DNA of 39,970 bases. It comes from Gammaproteobacteria bacterium (GTDB lineage: Bacteria > Pseudomonadota > Gammaproteobacteria > UBA9214). This document shows positions 1 through 9,020 of this stretch, in pieces (within the stretch, counting starts at the first letter, position 1; each line of letters opens with the position of its first letter). Where the stretch lies: assembly GCA_022340485.1 (NCBI GenBank), contig JAJDNX010000005.1:1-39970 (forward strand), written 5' to 3'. The notes beneath the pieces were generated by a model. It searched no databases, was not told the DNA's origin, and worked only from the letters and a program-made list of their open reading frames with translations. The position numbers and the translations under genes are program-made.

Positions 1-194
1 AGGTCATGGCAAGCATGCTGCCCGGAACACTCTCTGCCCATCCGCATGTGATCGCGGCCATCGCGGCAGGCCTGCTGTTTGTCTTTGCCTGGCTGGGTGC
101 CGACTGGGCAACCCGCTTTCAGTATGTGGTGATGGCGATCCCGGGGTTTGGCGAGAAGCGCGAAGGGCACCATGCGGCGACGGTGGAGTGCTGA
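1..194 (+). pseudogene. Remnant of an integral membrane transporter (amino-acid permease/SLC12-like helix fragment), truncated by the window edge and probably internally deleted
   Basis: ORF ...LSAHPHVIAAIAAGLLFVFAWLGADWATRFQYVVMAI resembles APC-type transmembrane sequence, then passes abruptly into a short hydrophilic tail PGFGEKREGHHAATVEC and a stop. Confidence 0.35.
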
Positions 195-232
195 AGAAGG
201 AACTGAGATCTGTTCGCAGTCGTGTCAGGGGC

Positions 233-649
233 TCAGTGGCCGGTCAAGGTGCCGCGGCTGCTGTTCGCGGCCGGTGCAGGCCGTTTGAGAAACCAGACCA
301 GCGGCGTCATCACGATAAAGCTCCAGGTCACCAGCCAGAAGGCGTCGACGAAGGCACGCATACCTGCCTGACGATTGAGCTCGCCAGCGAGCTGTTGGGC
401 CGTGAGCGGATCATTAAGCGGCAAACCGTGCGCACTCAGCCAGCTGTGCAAGTCCGGTTTGAAAGGGTTGATGTAACCTCCCAGCATATCCCAATGGTGC
501 TGGGTACGGCGTGTGAGCATCGTGGCGATGACAGAAATACCGATGGATCTGCCTATGGTGCGCATCAGGTTGAACAGACCGGCAGCCTCGGCTGTAGCTT
601 CCCTGGGCAGGGTGTCAAAGGCCAGCGTGGACAATGGCACGAAGATCAT
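233..649 (-). pseudogene. C-terminal fragment of a DHA2/EmrB-type MFS drug efflux transporter
   Basis: FVPLSTLAFDTLPREATAEAAGLFNLMRTIGRSIGISVIATMLTRRTQHHW is the EmrB-family C-terminal signature; all N-terminal helices are absent. Confidence 0.65.
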
Positions 650-936
650 GCCCCTGTTTCGCCGCGCTGGTCGATGGCTTGCCGGAGCGTTGCCTGTACG
701 GCAGTGACGGTTGCACGTGTGCTTTCACGCTGGGCTTCAGCATGGTCACCATCTGCCCTGGAGACGGTGCCCTCCTGTACCAGCGTCTGTATTCTGCGTG
801 CGTTCTTCGCAGCCTCGTGGTACGCGGCCTGTGCCTGGCTGACCTGCGCTCTCGCCGTTTCGACAGCGGCAGTCGCCGCTGCCACATCCCGCTCCCGTTC
901 CCGGATGGTGAAACGATCCTCACTGTGAGCTTTCAT
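646..936 (-). pseudogene. Internal coiled-coil fragment of an EmrA/HlyD-type membrane fusion protein
   Basis: DVAAATAAVETARAQVSQAQAAYHEAAKNARRIQTLVQEGTVSRADGDHAEAQRESTRATVTAVQATLRQAI is a HlyD-type alpha-hairpin; the C-terminal barrel is missing and it runs straight into the EmrB tail. Confidence 0.6.
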
Positions 937-1142
937 CGGCAGGGTGTTTATTCACGATGCGCTCGGCGGTATGCAACTCGCTGATTGAAAACGTTTGCAG
1001 TGTCATGTCCTGTCTTATGCGCTCCTGTGCCCGGGAAATGTAAAAGTTATCGGTGACTCCTGCCGGTTATTGCGCATGACGAGTCCCTGATCAATACTGC
1101 ATGTTATCCATTTCACCACACTGGATACTCCGGAAGGAAACC

Positions 1143-1589
1143 ATGCAAATGTACAAGGATGTCACCCGCGGCATACTCTCCGGGCTACTGGCGACCAGTC
1201 TTCTTTCCCTGTTGACGCTGGGTAGTGGGCTGGTGCCGCAGTTTAAACTTGTAACCCTGCTGATTGGCATTACCCGGGCCGTACTGGAAGGCAGCGGCTT
1301 GCCGGCTCCTTTGGCGGGCTGGCTTTGGTTCTTTGCCATCGGCGGCGTTTGGTGGGGAGCCTGGTTCGCGATCATTGCGCCGATAATTCCTGGACGCTCG
1401 TTCGGGATCAAGGGTACAGTGTTCGGGCTCGTTATTGGTTTGGCGGTTATCTGGACAATCATGCCACTTGCGGCAGGTGGGGCACTTGGTATGCAGCTGA
1501 GCTTCTGGCAACCGGTTGTTACCATATCCGAGCATCTCCTCTATGGTTTGTCACTGGGGTTGATCTACAGCTGGCTAAGCAAACACTAA
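1143..1589 (+). CDS. Conserved hypothetical membrane protein (about 4 TM helices)
   Basis: Hydrophobic ORF starting MQMYKDVTRGILSGLLATSLLSLLTLGSG; internal ATG at 1143 preferred over 1101 (ggaagg upstream). Confidence 0.6.
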   Translation: MQMYKDVTRGILSGLLATSLLSLLTLGSGLVPQFKLVTLLIGITRAVLEGSGLPAPLAGWLWFFAIGGVWWGAWFAIIAPIIPGRSFGIKGTVFGLVIGLAVIWTIMPLAAGGALGMQLSFWQPVVTISEHLLYGLSLGLIYSWLSKH

Positions 1590-1766
1590 CGGCTGGTACT
1601 GCTTCAATCCAATAATGACGGATGTGCTTCCGTGGCTATTCAATAAATTTGGTGTCCAGCTTACCTATAGTTCAGCATCCGTTATTATCAGCTTGAAAGA
1701 GCAGTGGCAGTATACCCGATTAGGGATTCGATTTTTTCTGTCTATGTTTGTCTGATACCTGCGACC

Positions 1767-2597
1767 TCAGCGAGCTTCTCGAAGAATATGCTCGGCGAGC
1801 GCCTGGTAATTGCCGCCGAAATGATGGCCGCCGGACATTTTCAGCACCTTCGGCGTGCGCCGGGTCCAGAAATAGTGCAGCGCATCCAGGCCAACACTGG
1901 GAATGCCGTCGGCGGCCAGCGCCTCGGCCAGGGATTTATCGATACTGGCCCAGCCACCATCACCGGAGATTATGACGGCGAAGGTCTTGCCCGGCTGCTT
2001 GACGGGTACCTCGATAAGCGGCAGGTTCGCCAGGCTGGTAGATTTTGCTGACTGCGGTGCATGCGCATCTGCGACCAGTTGATTGAAGCTCTCCTGGAAC
2101 TGTGGCAGCCAGTTGCGCTGTACGGAAAAGCCGTGACCCACCCTGGGCAACTTGACCACCCGGGCCTGGCCAGTTTGCGCGACGAAGTGTGCCACGGTGT
2201 TTGCGTCGCAGACCTGGTCGATGTCCCCCTGCAAGGCAATCCAGGGCGTCGGCAGCTCCGCTACTGGCAGGAAATCATAACCCTTACCGCTGGCACCGGT
2301 GGTGAATTTGAGGCCGCTGCCGCGGCACATCGGTTTGGTCATTGGCAGGTCGGGGCAGAAACCCAGGCTGATGCCGCCACGGAAGGTGTTTGGCGGTCCC
2401 TGCGCGAGGGTGGCATAGACCAGCGTCGCGCCGGAGGAGTAGCCGACCAGTACCGGTGCAACATAGTCCGGAAGGCCGTAGCGCTTTTGCAAAAACTGGC
2501 TCAAGCCCTCGAAATCCGCGGCCGGATAGCTGCAGGCTTCCTTGCCGGACTCAAGACGCTTGAGACAGGCCGTGATATCAATTCCGGCCACCCGCCG
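1767..2597 (-). pseudogene. acvB: Degraded AcvB/VirJ-family lysyl-phosphatidylglycerol hydrolase (N-terminally truncated, internal deletion in the C-terminal VirJ domain)
   Basis: AcvB motifs GYSSGATLVYATL, GFCPDL, KLPRVGHGFSVQRNWLPQF, VIISGDGGWASIDKSLAEALAADGIPSVGLDALHYFWTRRTP and KMSGGHHFGGNY. The signal peptide and the second GYSxGAD nucleophile segment are absent. Confidence 0.7.
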
Positions 2598-3122
2598 AGC
2601 GTATAGTGTGTGCCGCCGCGCTCGAGAATTTTAACCACGTCTCCGACACTGATTTCCGTGTGGGCATCGGTCGGCAGGTTGATCATGAAACCGGTGTGAT
2701 TGAAGTAGCGTACGGCCAGGGTGAAGTTAAAAAAACGCGAACAGAAAATCTGCGCCCAGCAGGATGAGTTTGCCGAGCCATAAACCGGGATGATCGTTGC
2801 CGAAATGGTTGATTAGCAGCGACAGCTCGCCCTGTTTGTCCGCGGTAATCGCCAGATTGAAGATCCCCAGCCCGATCAGGATGGCGGTGGAAGCGAGGAA
2901 GGTCGCCGCCATGGTCCAGTTGCGCAGGGTTTGAATCGCCAGGATATCCTTATTACTCTGCATTATATTATGTACCCACAAGGCGCGTATGCGATGCGCC
3001 AGCCCCAGGGAGGTGCTCAGGGGGTCGCTGCGTATTTTGTGGTAGAGATACACGTGGTACATAAGCAACAGCAGCAATGCCACGGGGCTCAAGCCAAACT
3101 CAATGTGACGCAGCATGTCCAT
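2598..3122 (-). pseudogene. DUF599 family membrane protein, interrupted by a poly-T frameshift and 3'-truncated into acvB
   Basis: ORF 2727-3122 (MDMLRHIEFGLSPVALLLLLMYHVYLYHK...TLRNWTMAATFLASTAILIGLG) stops at GCG TTT TTT TAA. The next frame continues NFTLAVRYFNHTGFMINLPTDAHTEISVGDVVKILERGGTHYTLGG, a DUF599-like C-terminal part. Confidence 0.6.
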
Positions 3123-3137
3123 ACTGTTGTTTCCTGT

Positions 3138-5840
3138 CTAGTCGGATTTGAAAAATATGCGCCGGTAGCCGCCTGCAATCAATGCGGCGCTGTCCATCAG
3201 CAGCAAGGGCAACGGAGTGAGGGCGGGGTAGGCGAGGTAGGCGCTGCGCCATTCGGGGTGAAACTTCTCCTTGAAGCTGCGCAGCCCCTTGTAATTATAA
3301 AAGCGGTTGCCGTACTCGAAGGCCAGGCGGGCGACTCTCTCTCCGGCGCGCGCATAGCGACTTTCACCCACGCCGGCAAGTGGCGCCATGCCCAGGTTGA
3401 AGTACTGATAACCCTGTTCCCTCGCATACTGAATCAGCTCGACAAACAGATAATCCATGGTGTCGTGCGGTGCATCAGAGTGGTAGCGCATCAGGTCGAT
3501 ACTCAGTTCCGTGTGACTGCCATAGTCCGGCACCACGTTGGTGAAGGCAACGATGCGCTGCTGCACCCTGATCACGGCGACAGGACTGCGACCCAGATAG
3601 GCTTCATTGTAATTACCCAACGAGAATCCCTTTTCGGCAGCGCCGCGCTCGGACAGCCAGGCGTTTGAAATGGCGCGCAATTGCGGCCAGATGTCATCAC
3701 CGAGCGGCTGCTCGAGCAGTTCAAACACTGCGCCACCGCGCCTGGCGCGATTGACGCTGTGGCGCAGTGATTCTCCGCGTTTACCCGTGGTGGTGAAGGT
3801 CGCCAGCTCAACCACCGCCTTTTCGCCCAGCTTGAACAAGGCGAAACCGGCATCGTGATAGCGGTGCATATGGGTTGCGCTGACTTCATAGAGGCACGGG
3901 GTCAGGTTATGCCGGTCGGCATGGTCGCGGAATGCAATGATGGCGGCATCGAAATCATCCACATCGCCACAGGGGTCACCGAGCGCGAACAGGCGCTCGC
4001 GTATCTGCGCGTACTGGATGAATGCCTTGCGAGAGGGTGACCACAACAGGGATTTGTCGCCGAGAAACAGCAGGTGGGCAAACTCGCTGCCGCCGTACTG
4101 ATTCAAAACGGCCTCGGCCTCGCCCAGCGTCTGTGAGTCAGGACCGGCGGGTACTGTTCTGGGGCGCTGAAAGAATGACCAGCCAATGAATCCGGTGGCC
4201 ATCGCGGCGGCGATCAGCAGGCCACGCGCGAATCGCGGTGCCTCCTGGGTGGGCGCGAAACGCGAAAGGTGCTCCCATCCCAGCGGAATATTGCCATGTA
4301 CCCAGTCACCCAGCCAGGCAAAGCCAATCACGGCTATGACGAGCCCCGCCAGCCATATCAGACTGCGGGGACTCAGCAGCGGATAACTCGCGCGGTAGAA
4401 ACGGCCACGCTGACGCCTGAGCAGCAGGGCCACGGTGAGCAGTATAATCGCCTCCTCGTAATCGATACCCTTGAGAAAGCTGAAAAGTGCACCGCTGATG
4501 AGCAAGCCCAGGGTCAGAAGGTAGGCGTTGCGAACCTGTTCGGCAATACCGCGCGACAGCGCGATGAGCAGCACGCCGGTCGCAATCGACAGCAGATGTG
4601 AAATCTCGATGGCTGCAAGCGGCACATAACTGTGTAATATCGCGAGGCGATTGCTCAGGGCTGGAAAGGCAGCGGAGGCGAGCAGCACTACACCCGCACC
4701 GAAGGTCAGGTAGGCCAGTGCCCGTACACCGAGGGAGGCGAGTACATCTAACGGCAATCTCAGCAGTGCCGGTAACTTGCTATCGCCCCACTGGCGTGCC
4801 AGCGCCGTGTGCTGCCAGTGTTGCGGCAGCGCCAGCTTGTCCGCACCCAGGTAAACCGCGATGAGCCAGGGCACCAGGTAATAGCAGAGGCGATACACAA
4901 GTACACCCGAGACCAGGGTTTCCGTCCCTGTGGCGAAGGGTGCAAGCAACACCACCAGCGCGGTGTCGAATACACCCAGTCCGCCCGGAATCAGGCTCAG
5001 AATGCCAAGTGTGGAGGCCAGCACAAAACCGGAGAGAAACTGCGGCCAGGGTATGGCAGCGCCACTGAATTCGAGTGCAACCCAGGCAGCCGTTGCGGCA
5101 ATCAGCCAGTCCAGGGTCGAGATGGCGATCAGCCCTGCGAGCGACACTGCCGTTTGGGGTGCAAGACCGCGGAGCAGGCGCGCAAACATCCCTTTGTATA
5201 ATGTGAGCAGGTAGAACGGGAGATAGGCGGCAAATAGGCCAAGCGCCAACCAGGCAGTCCAGGCCGGGATCGGCAGTCGCTCTGTACCCGGTCCACCGGT
5301 GAGCAGCAGCGGCCAGCTCATTACTGCCAGGCCTGTCGGTACGGAAGCCATGATCAACGCCGAAAACGATGCGGCCCGCCGCGCGTCGATGCCTTCAGCA
5401 CCAAGCAGCAGCATGCGGATGCCTGATCCCGCCAGGCCGGAGAAGCCAACGAGGTTATTGAATGCGTTGGCGATCCAGGCGTTACGGATCAGTGTGGGCA
5501 GTGCGAGCCCCAGACCAAATACACGCGCGGCACGCCAGTCGTACAGGCTCATCGCCAGTATGCCTGACAGGGCAACCAGCTGGATGATCAGCAGCTGGGA
5601 CAGGGTGAGCGCCTGCAGCACCGCGCGCACGGCGTGAATATCAAGTCCACGCAGCTCGCGGGCCGCGAGTGCCGCGATGATTACAAGGAATACCGCCGGC
5701 AACAAGCGTTGGATCCAGCGCAGTAGTTGAGAGGATGCAGTGTCCGCCATGTCGCTGGGCTGTGTCCCGGTTGTCGGGTCGACCCGGTGCGTGTTCAGGT
5801 GCTTACTGGAATGCATAGGCCTGAAGCTGGCTATTCTCAA
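3138..5840 (-). CDS. mprF: Bifunctional lysylphosphatidylglycerol flippase/synthetase MprF
   Basis: 900 aa; many N-terminal TM helices plus a DUF2156-type synthase domain (GKRGESLRHSVNRARRGG, ELSIDLMRYHSDAPHDTMDYLFVELIQYAREQGYQYFNLGMAPL). Confidence 0.88.
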   Translation of the reverse strand: MRIASFRPMHSSKHLNTHRVDPTTGTQPSDMADTASSQLLRWIQRLLPAVFLVIIAALAARELRGLDIHAVRAVLQALTLSQLLIIQLVALSGILAMSLYDWRAARVFGLGLALPTLIRNAWIANAFNNLVGFSGLAGSGIRMLLLGAEGIDARRAASFSALIMASVPTGLAVMSWPLLLTGGPGTERLPIPAWTAWLALGLFAAYLPFYLLTLYKGMFARLLRGLAPQTAVSLAGLIAISTLDWLIAATAAWVALEFSGAAIPWPQFLSGFVLASTLGILSLIPGGLGVFDTALVVLLAPFATGTETLVSGVLVYRLCYYLVPWLIAVYLGADKLALPQHWQHTALARQWGDSKLPALLRLPLDVLASLGVRALAYLTFGAGVVLLASAAFPALSNRLAILHSYVPLAAIEISHLLSIATGVLLIALSRGIAEQVRNAYLLTLGLLISGALFSFLKGIDYEEAIILLTVALLLRRQRGRFYRASYPLLSPRSLIWLAGLVIAVIGFAWLGDWVHGNIPLGWEHLSRFAPTQEAPRFARGLLIAAAMATGFIGWSFFQRPRTVPAGPDSQTLGEAEAVLNQYGGSEFAHLLFLGDKSLLWSPSRKAFIQYAQIRERLFALGDPCGDVDDFDAAIIAFRDHADRHNLTPCLYEVSATHMHRYHDAGFALFKLGEKAVVELATFTTTGKRGESLRHSVNRARRGGAVFELLEQPLGDDIWPQLRAISNAWLSERGAAEKGFSLGNYNEAYLGRSPVAVIRVQQRIVAFTNVVPDYGSHTELSIDLMRYHSDAPHDTMDYLFVELIQYAREQGYQYFNLGMAPLAGVGESRYARAGERVARLAFEYGNRFYNYKGLRSFKEKFHPEWRSAYLAYPALTPLPLLLMDSAALIAGGYRRIFFKSD

Positions 5841-5969
5841 GTGAGGTTAGGGTCGGATCGGTATCGTCCCTGATGAACAGACACCCAGAATACCACGGCT
5901 TGTCTCCTGACACGCGTTCCCGGTATGGCGAAAAGCATTGGTGTCTCGTTGCGGCCTTCGAGTGGCCCG

Positions 5970-8900
5970 TTACTCCGAGACACTGACCTCGCCTTTCAGC
6001 AGGTGGAACACCACCGGCATGGCGATCAGCACCAGCGGCAGTTGCACCAGCAATCCGGCGATAATGGCGATGGCCAGTGGCTGCTGCATGGCAGATCCCT
6101 GACCCAGGGCCAGGGCAAGCGGCAGCAGTGCGAGTATTGCGGCCAGTGTCGTCATGGTGATCGGACGCAGTCGTTTGCGCCCGGACTCGACCAGCGCCGC
6201 CATGTGCGCGAGTCCGTTGCGGCGTTGTTCATAAAGTTCGGAAAAATAGAAGATCGATACCTCGGTGATGATCCCGACGATCATGGTCATGCCCATCATG
6301 GCGGTGATGTTGAGTTCTGTACCGGTAACCCACAGGCCAGTAAAGACGCCGCCCAGCGCCAGCAGTGGCATCAGCAGAATTGAAATCGCGACCCGGAAAC
6401 GCTCGTACAGGAACAGCAGCAACACAAACACCAGGGCCAGCGCGGCAAAAAATACGGCAATCAGGCCTTTGAAGGCAATCTGCTGCTGTTGATAGAGCCC
6501 GCCCAGTTCATAGTACACATCGGCGGGCAGCATGCCAGGTTGTGCCAGTACCTGCTTGACTTCACGAATGGTGGAACCCAGGTCTCGCCCACTGATACGA
6601 CCGGTGACAGCGATCATGCGCTTGAGATTGTCACGCATAATCTGCGGCTGGCCGATTTCAGTCCTGACGGTTGCGATGCGCTTCAACGGGACGCGATGGC
6701 CATCCGGTGCGCGCAGCCATAGCTGCTCGATTTGTTCGCTATAGCGCCGGGCCTCGGGTGGAACCCAGACACGGACGCCGATGAATTTGATGTCTTTCTG
6801 AACCTGGGTCGTCACCAGGCCTTCGAACCAGGCCTGTAGTTGCCGGGTGACCTCGTCGGGGTCGATGCCTTCGAGGGCGGCCTTGTCGCGTTCAACTTGT
6901 ATGTTGAGCGCATTACCTGCCACAACGATACCGTCGTTGACATCGACTACGCCGGCTATTTTTGTAATGGCATCAGCGACCTTTGGCGCAGTACCCAGCA
7001 AATCATCGAACTTGTCGCCATAGAGTTTGATTTCGATCGGCTGCGGCACGGCAGTCAGGTCACCGATCAGGTCTTCCATCAGCAGTGCCATCTCAACCTC
7101 CAGGCCGGGTACCTCGTTCTCAACCCGATCACGAATGTTATCCATCACCTGGTCGATCGGTAGACGCGGCAGCGGTTTCAGGCGCACGAAGAAATCACCT
7201 TCATTGGCCTCCGTGAGTCCGCCGCCGAGCTGTGCGCCGCTGCGTCGTGAATAGGTTTGTACATTTTGATCAGCGGTGAGGATGGTTTCAACCTGCCGAA
7301 GCAGGCGGTCCGCCTCGGTCAGCGAGGTGCCGGACGCTGCACGGTAGTCGAGGATGAACCCGCCTTCGTCCATGTGTGGTATGAAGCCTGAACCGACCTG
7401 GTGGTAAGCGAACCCCCCGATGATGAGGAGCGGCACCAGTCCGGCAGCCAGCCACACGGGTCGTAGCAGCATCGCAGTGAGGGTTCGGGTATAGATCTGC
7501 AGGATGCGTTCGAACAGCGGGCCGCTGTCCTCGCGTTCGGCATCGGTTGTTTTCAGCAGGTGTTCGGCCAGCAACGGTACTGCCAGCCAGGTAATCAGAA
7601 AGGATATAAACAATGAGGTCGCCATGGTCAGCGACAAGGCCTTGAAGAAGGCACCGGTCACGCCACTCAGGAAAGCCAGGGGGGCAAAAATCACGATAGT
7701 CGCCGCCGATGAACCTGCCAGTGGCACGGAAAACTCGACGGCAGCCTCGCGCACCGTGTGCGCCAGCTCCCCCGGCCGTTCCCGCAGGCGGCGCACCAAG
7801 TGTTCGATCATGACAATTGCGTCATCAACGATCAGCCCCACTGCAGCGGCCATGCCACCGAGTGTCATGATGTTGAAACTCATATTCAGCGTGTGGAGCA
7901 GCAACACGGCGGTTGCCAGCACGGAGGGAACCACAATGATCGCGATAAAGGTGATCCTGGCACTGCGCAGGAATAGCAGCAGCACAACGGCCGCGAGCAC
8001 AGCACCGATCAGGATCGAATCGCGTACACTGCTGGCCGAGGCGACGATCAACTCACTCTGGTCATACCAGTTCGCGATGCTTACGTCTTCTGGCAGGGTG
8101 TGGCGATAGCTTGCAAGGCGTGCCTGTACATCGTGGACGATATGTACGGTGTTGCTGCCCGGCTGCTGGTAGATCTGAACCAGTACCGCATCGTGACCAT
8201 CGGCTGTCACTCGCAGCCATTGTGGTGCGGTGCTGCGGTAGACTCGGGCAATATCATCGAGCCGGACCAGGCCATTTTCACCGCTCTTGAGTACCGTATT
8301 TTCAATATCCGAGAGAGAGCGAATACGGGTATCGGATATCATAAGATAAAGTTTGTCGTGATCTTCCAGTCGCCCGATGGCCTGCAGGATGTTGGTTGCC
8401 GAGACGGCGGTCGCGACGTCACTGAAGCTTAGTCCGTAGGCCTGCAATTTTTCCGGATCGAGCTCGACGCGGTACTCGGCTTCCTCGCCGCCCATCACTG
8501 AAACGCGTGCAACCCCGTCGATAGCCGAAAGCAGGGGGATCAGCTGGTACTGACCGATGTCACGCAAGGCAACCTTTGACTCGGTCGCAGAGGTGAGGCT
8601 GAAGGCTGCGATCGGGAACACGGTAGGGTCCATGCGAAGGACATTGAATGAGGTGCCCGGTGGCAATGCCGGCAAGACCTGGTTGACGGCCGATTCCACC
8701 TGCAGCATGGCGGAGATCATGTCCTCACCCCAGTTGAAGTTGATGGATAATTGCGCACTGCCGCGGCTGGTGGTCGAGCGCAGGCCGGCAACACCCGGCA
8801 CCGAGCGTACCACTTCCTCGACTGGCCGGGTTACCGCGATGACCATCTGATCGGCAGGACGGTCCGCGGTTTCCAGTGAAACCACGATGCGTGGAAAATC

Positions 8901-9020
8901 GACGTGCGGGAACAGGGCGACCGGCAGGCGCAGTGCCGCTGCAAGACCGGCAACAGCCAGCAACGCGACCAGAAACAGAATAGAGCGCCGGTGACCGGCT
9001 GCCCAGTGGGCAAGGCTCAC
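5970..9020 (-). CDS. Efflux RND transporter permease subunit (AcrB/CzcA superfamily)
   Basis: 1016 aa; RND signatures (RLPVALFPHVDFPRIVVS, MTLGGMAAAVGLIVDDAIVMIEH, GSGFIPHMDEGGFILDYR). Confidence 0.9.
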   Translation of the reverse strand: MSLAHWAAGHRRSILFLVALLAVAGLAAALRLPVALFPHVDFPRIVVSLETADRPADQMVIAVTRPVEEVVRSVPGVAGLRSTTSRGSAQLSINFNWGEDMISAMLQVESAVNQVLPALPPGTSFNVLRMDPTVFPIAAFSLTSATESKVALRDIGQYQLIPLLSAIDGVARVSVMGGEEAEYRVELDPEKLQAYGLSFSDVATAVSATNILQAIGRLEDHDKLYLMISDTRIRSLSDIENTVLKSGENGLVRLDDIARVYRSTAPQWLRVTADGHDAVLVQIYQQPGSNTVHIVHDVQARLASYRHTLPEDVSIANWYDQSELIVASASSVRDSILIGAVLAAVVLLLFLRSARITFIAIIVVPSVLATAVLLLHTLNMSFNIMTLGGMAAAVGLIVDDAIVMIEHLVRRLRERPGELAHTVREAAVEFSVPLAGSSAATIVIFAPLAFLSGVTGAFFKALSLTMATSLFISFLITWLAVPLLAEHLLKTTDAEREDSGPLFERILQIYTRTLTAMLLRPVWLAAGLVPLLIIGGFAYHQVGSGFIPHMDEGGFILDYRAASGTSLTEADRLLRQVETILTADQNVQTYSRRSGAQLGGGLTEANEGDFFVRLKPLPRLPIDQVMDNIRDRVENEVPGLEVEMALLMEDLIGDLTAVPQPIEIKLYGDKFDDLLGTAPKVADAITKIAGVVDVNDGIVVAGNALNIQVERDKAALEGIDPDEVTRQLQAWFEGLVTTQVQKDIKFIGVRVWVPPEARRYSEQIEQLWLRAPDGHRVPLKRIATVRTEIGQPQIMRDNLKRMIAVTGRISGRDLGSTIREVKQVLAQPGMLPADVYYELGGLYQQQQIAFKGLIAVFFAALALVFVLLLFLYERFRVAISILLMPLLALGGVFTGLWVTGTELNITAMMGMTMIVGIITEVSIFYFSELYEQRRNGLAHMAALVESGRKRLRPITMTTLAAILALLPLALALGQGSAMQQPLAIAIIAGLLVQLPLVLIAMPVVFHLLKGEVSVSE

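Noticed and set aside
188-928. 246-aa plus-strand ORF
   Set aside because: Antisense shadow of the EmrA/EmrB remnants; composition (Arg/Ser/Cys-rich, no motifs) typical of reverse-frame reading in GC-rich DNA.
2061-2606. 181-aa plus-strand ORF, and 2931-3668 (245 aa)
   Set aside because: Both lie antisense to recognisable AcvB and DUF599/MprF coding sequence and show no family motif.
7504-8109. 201-aa plus-strand ORF inside the RND gene
   Set aside because: Antisense to strongly conserved RND permease sequence; Ser/Ala/Thr-rich shadow ORF.
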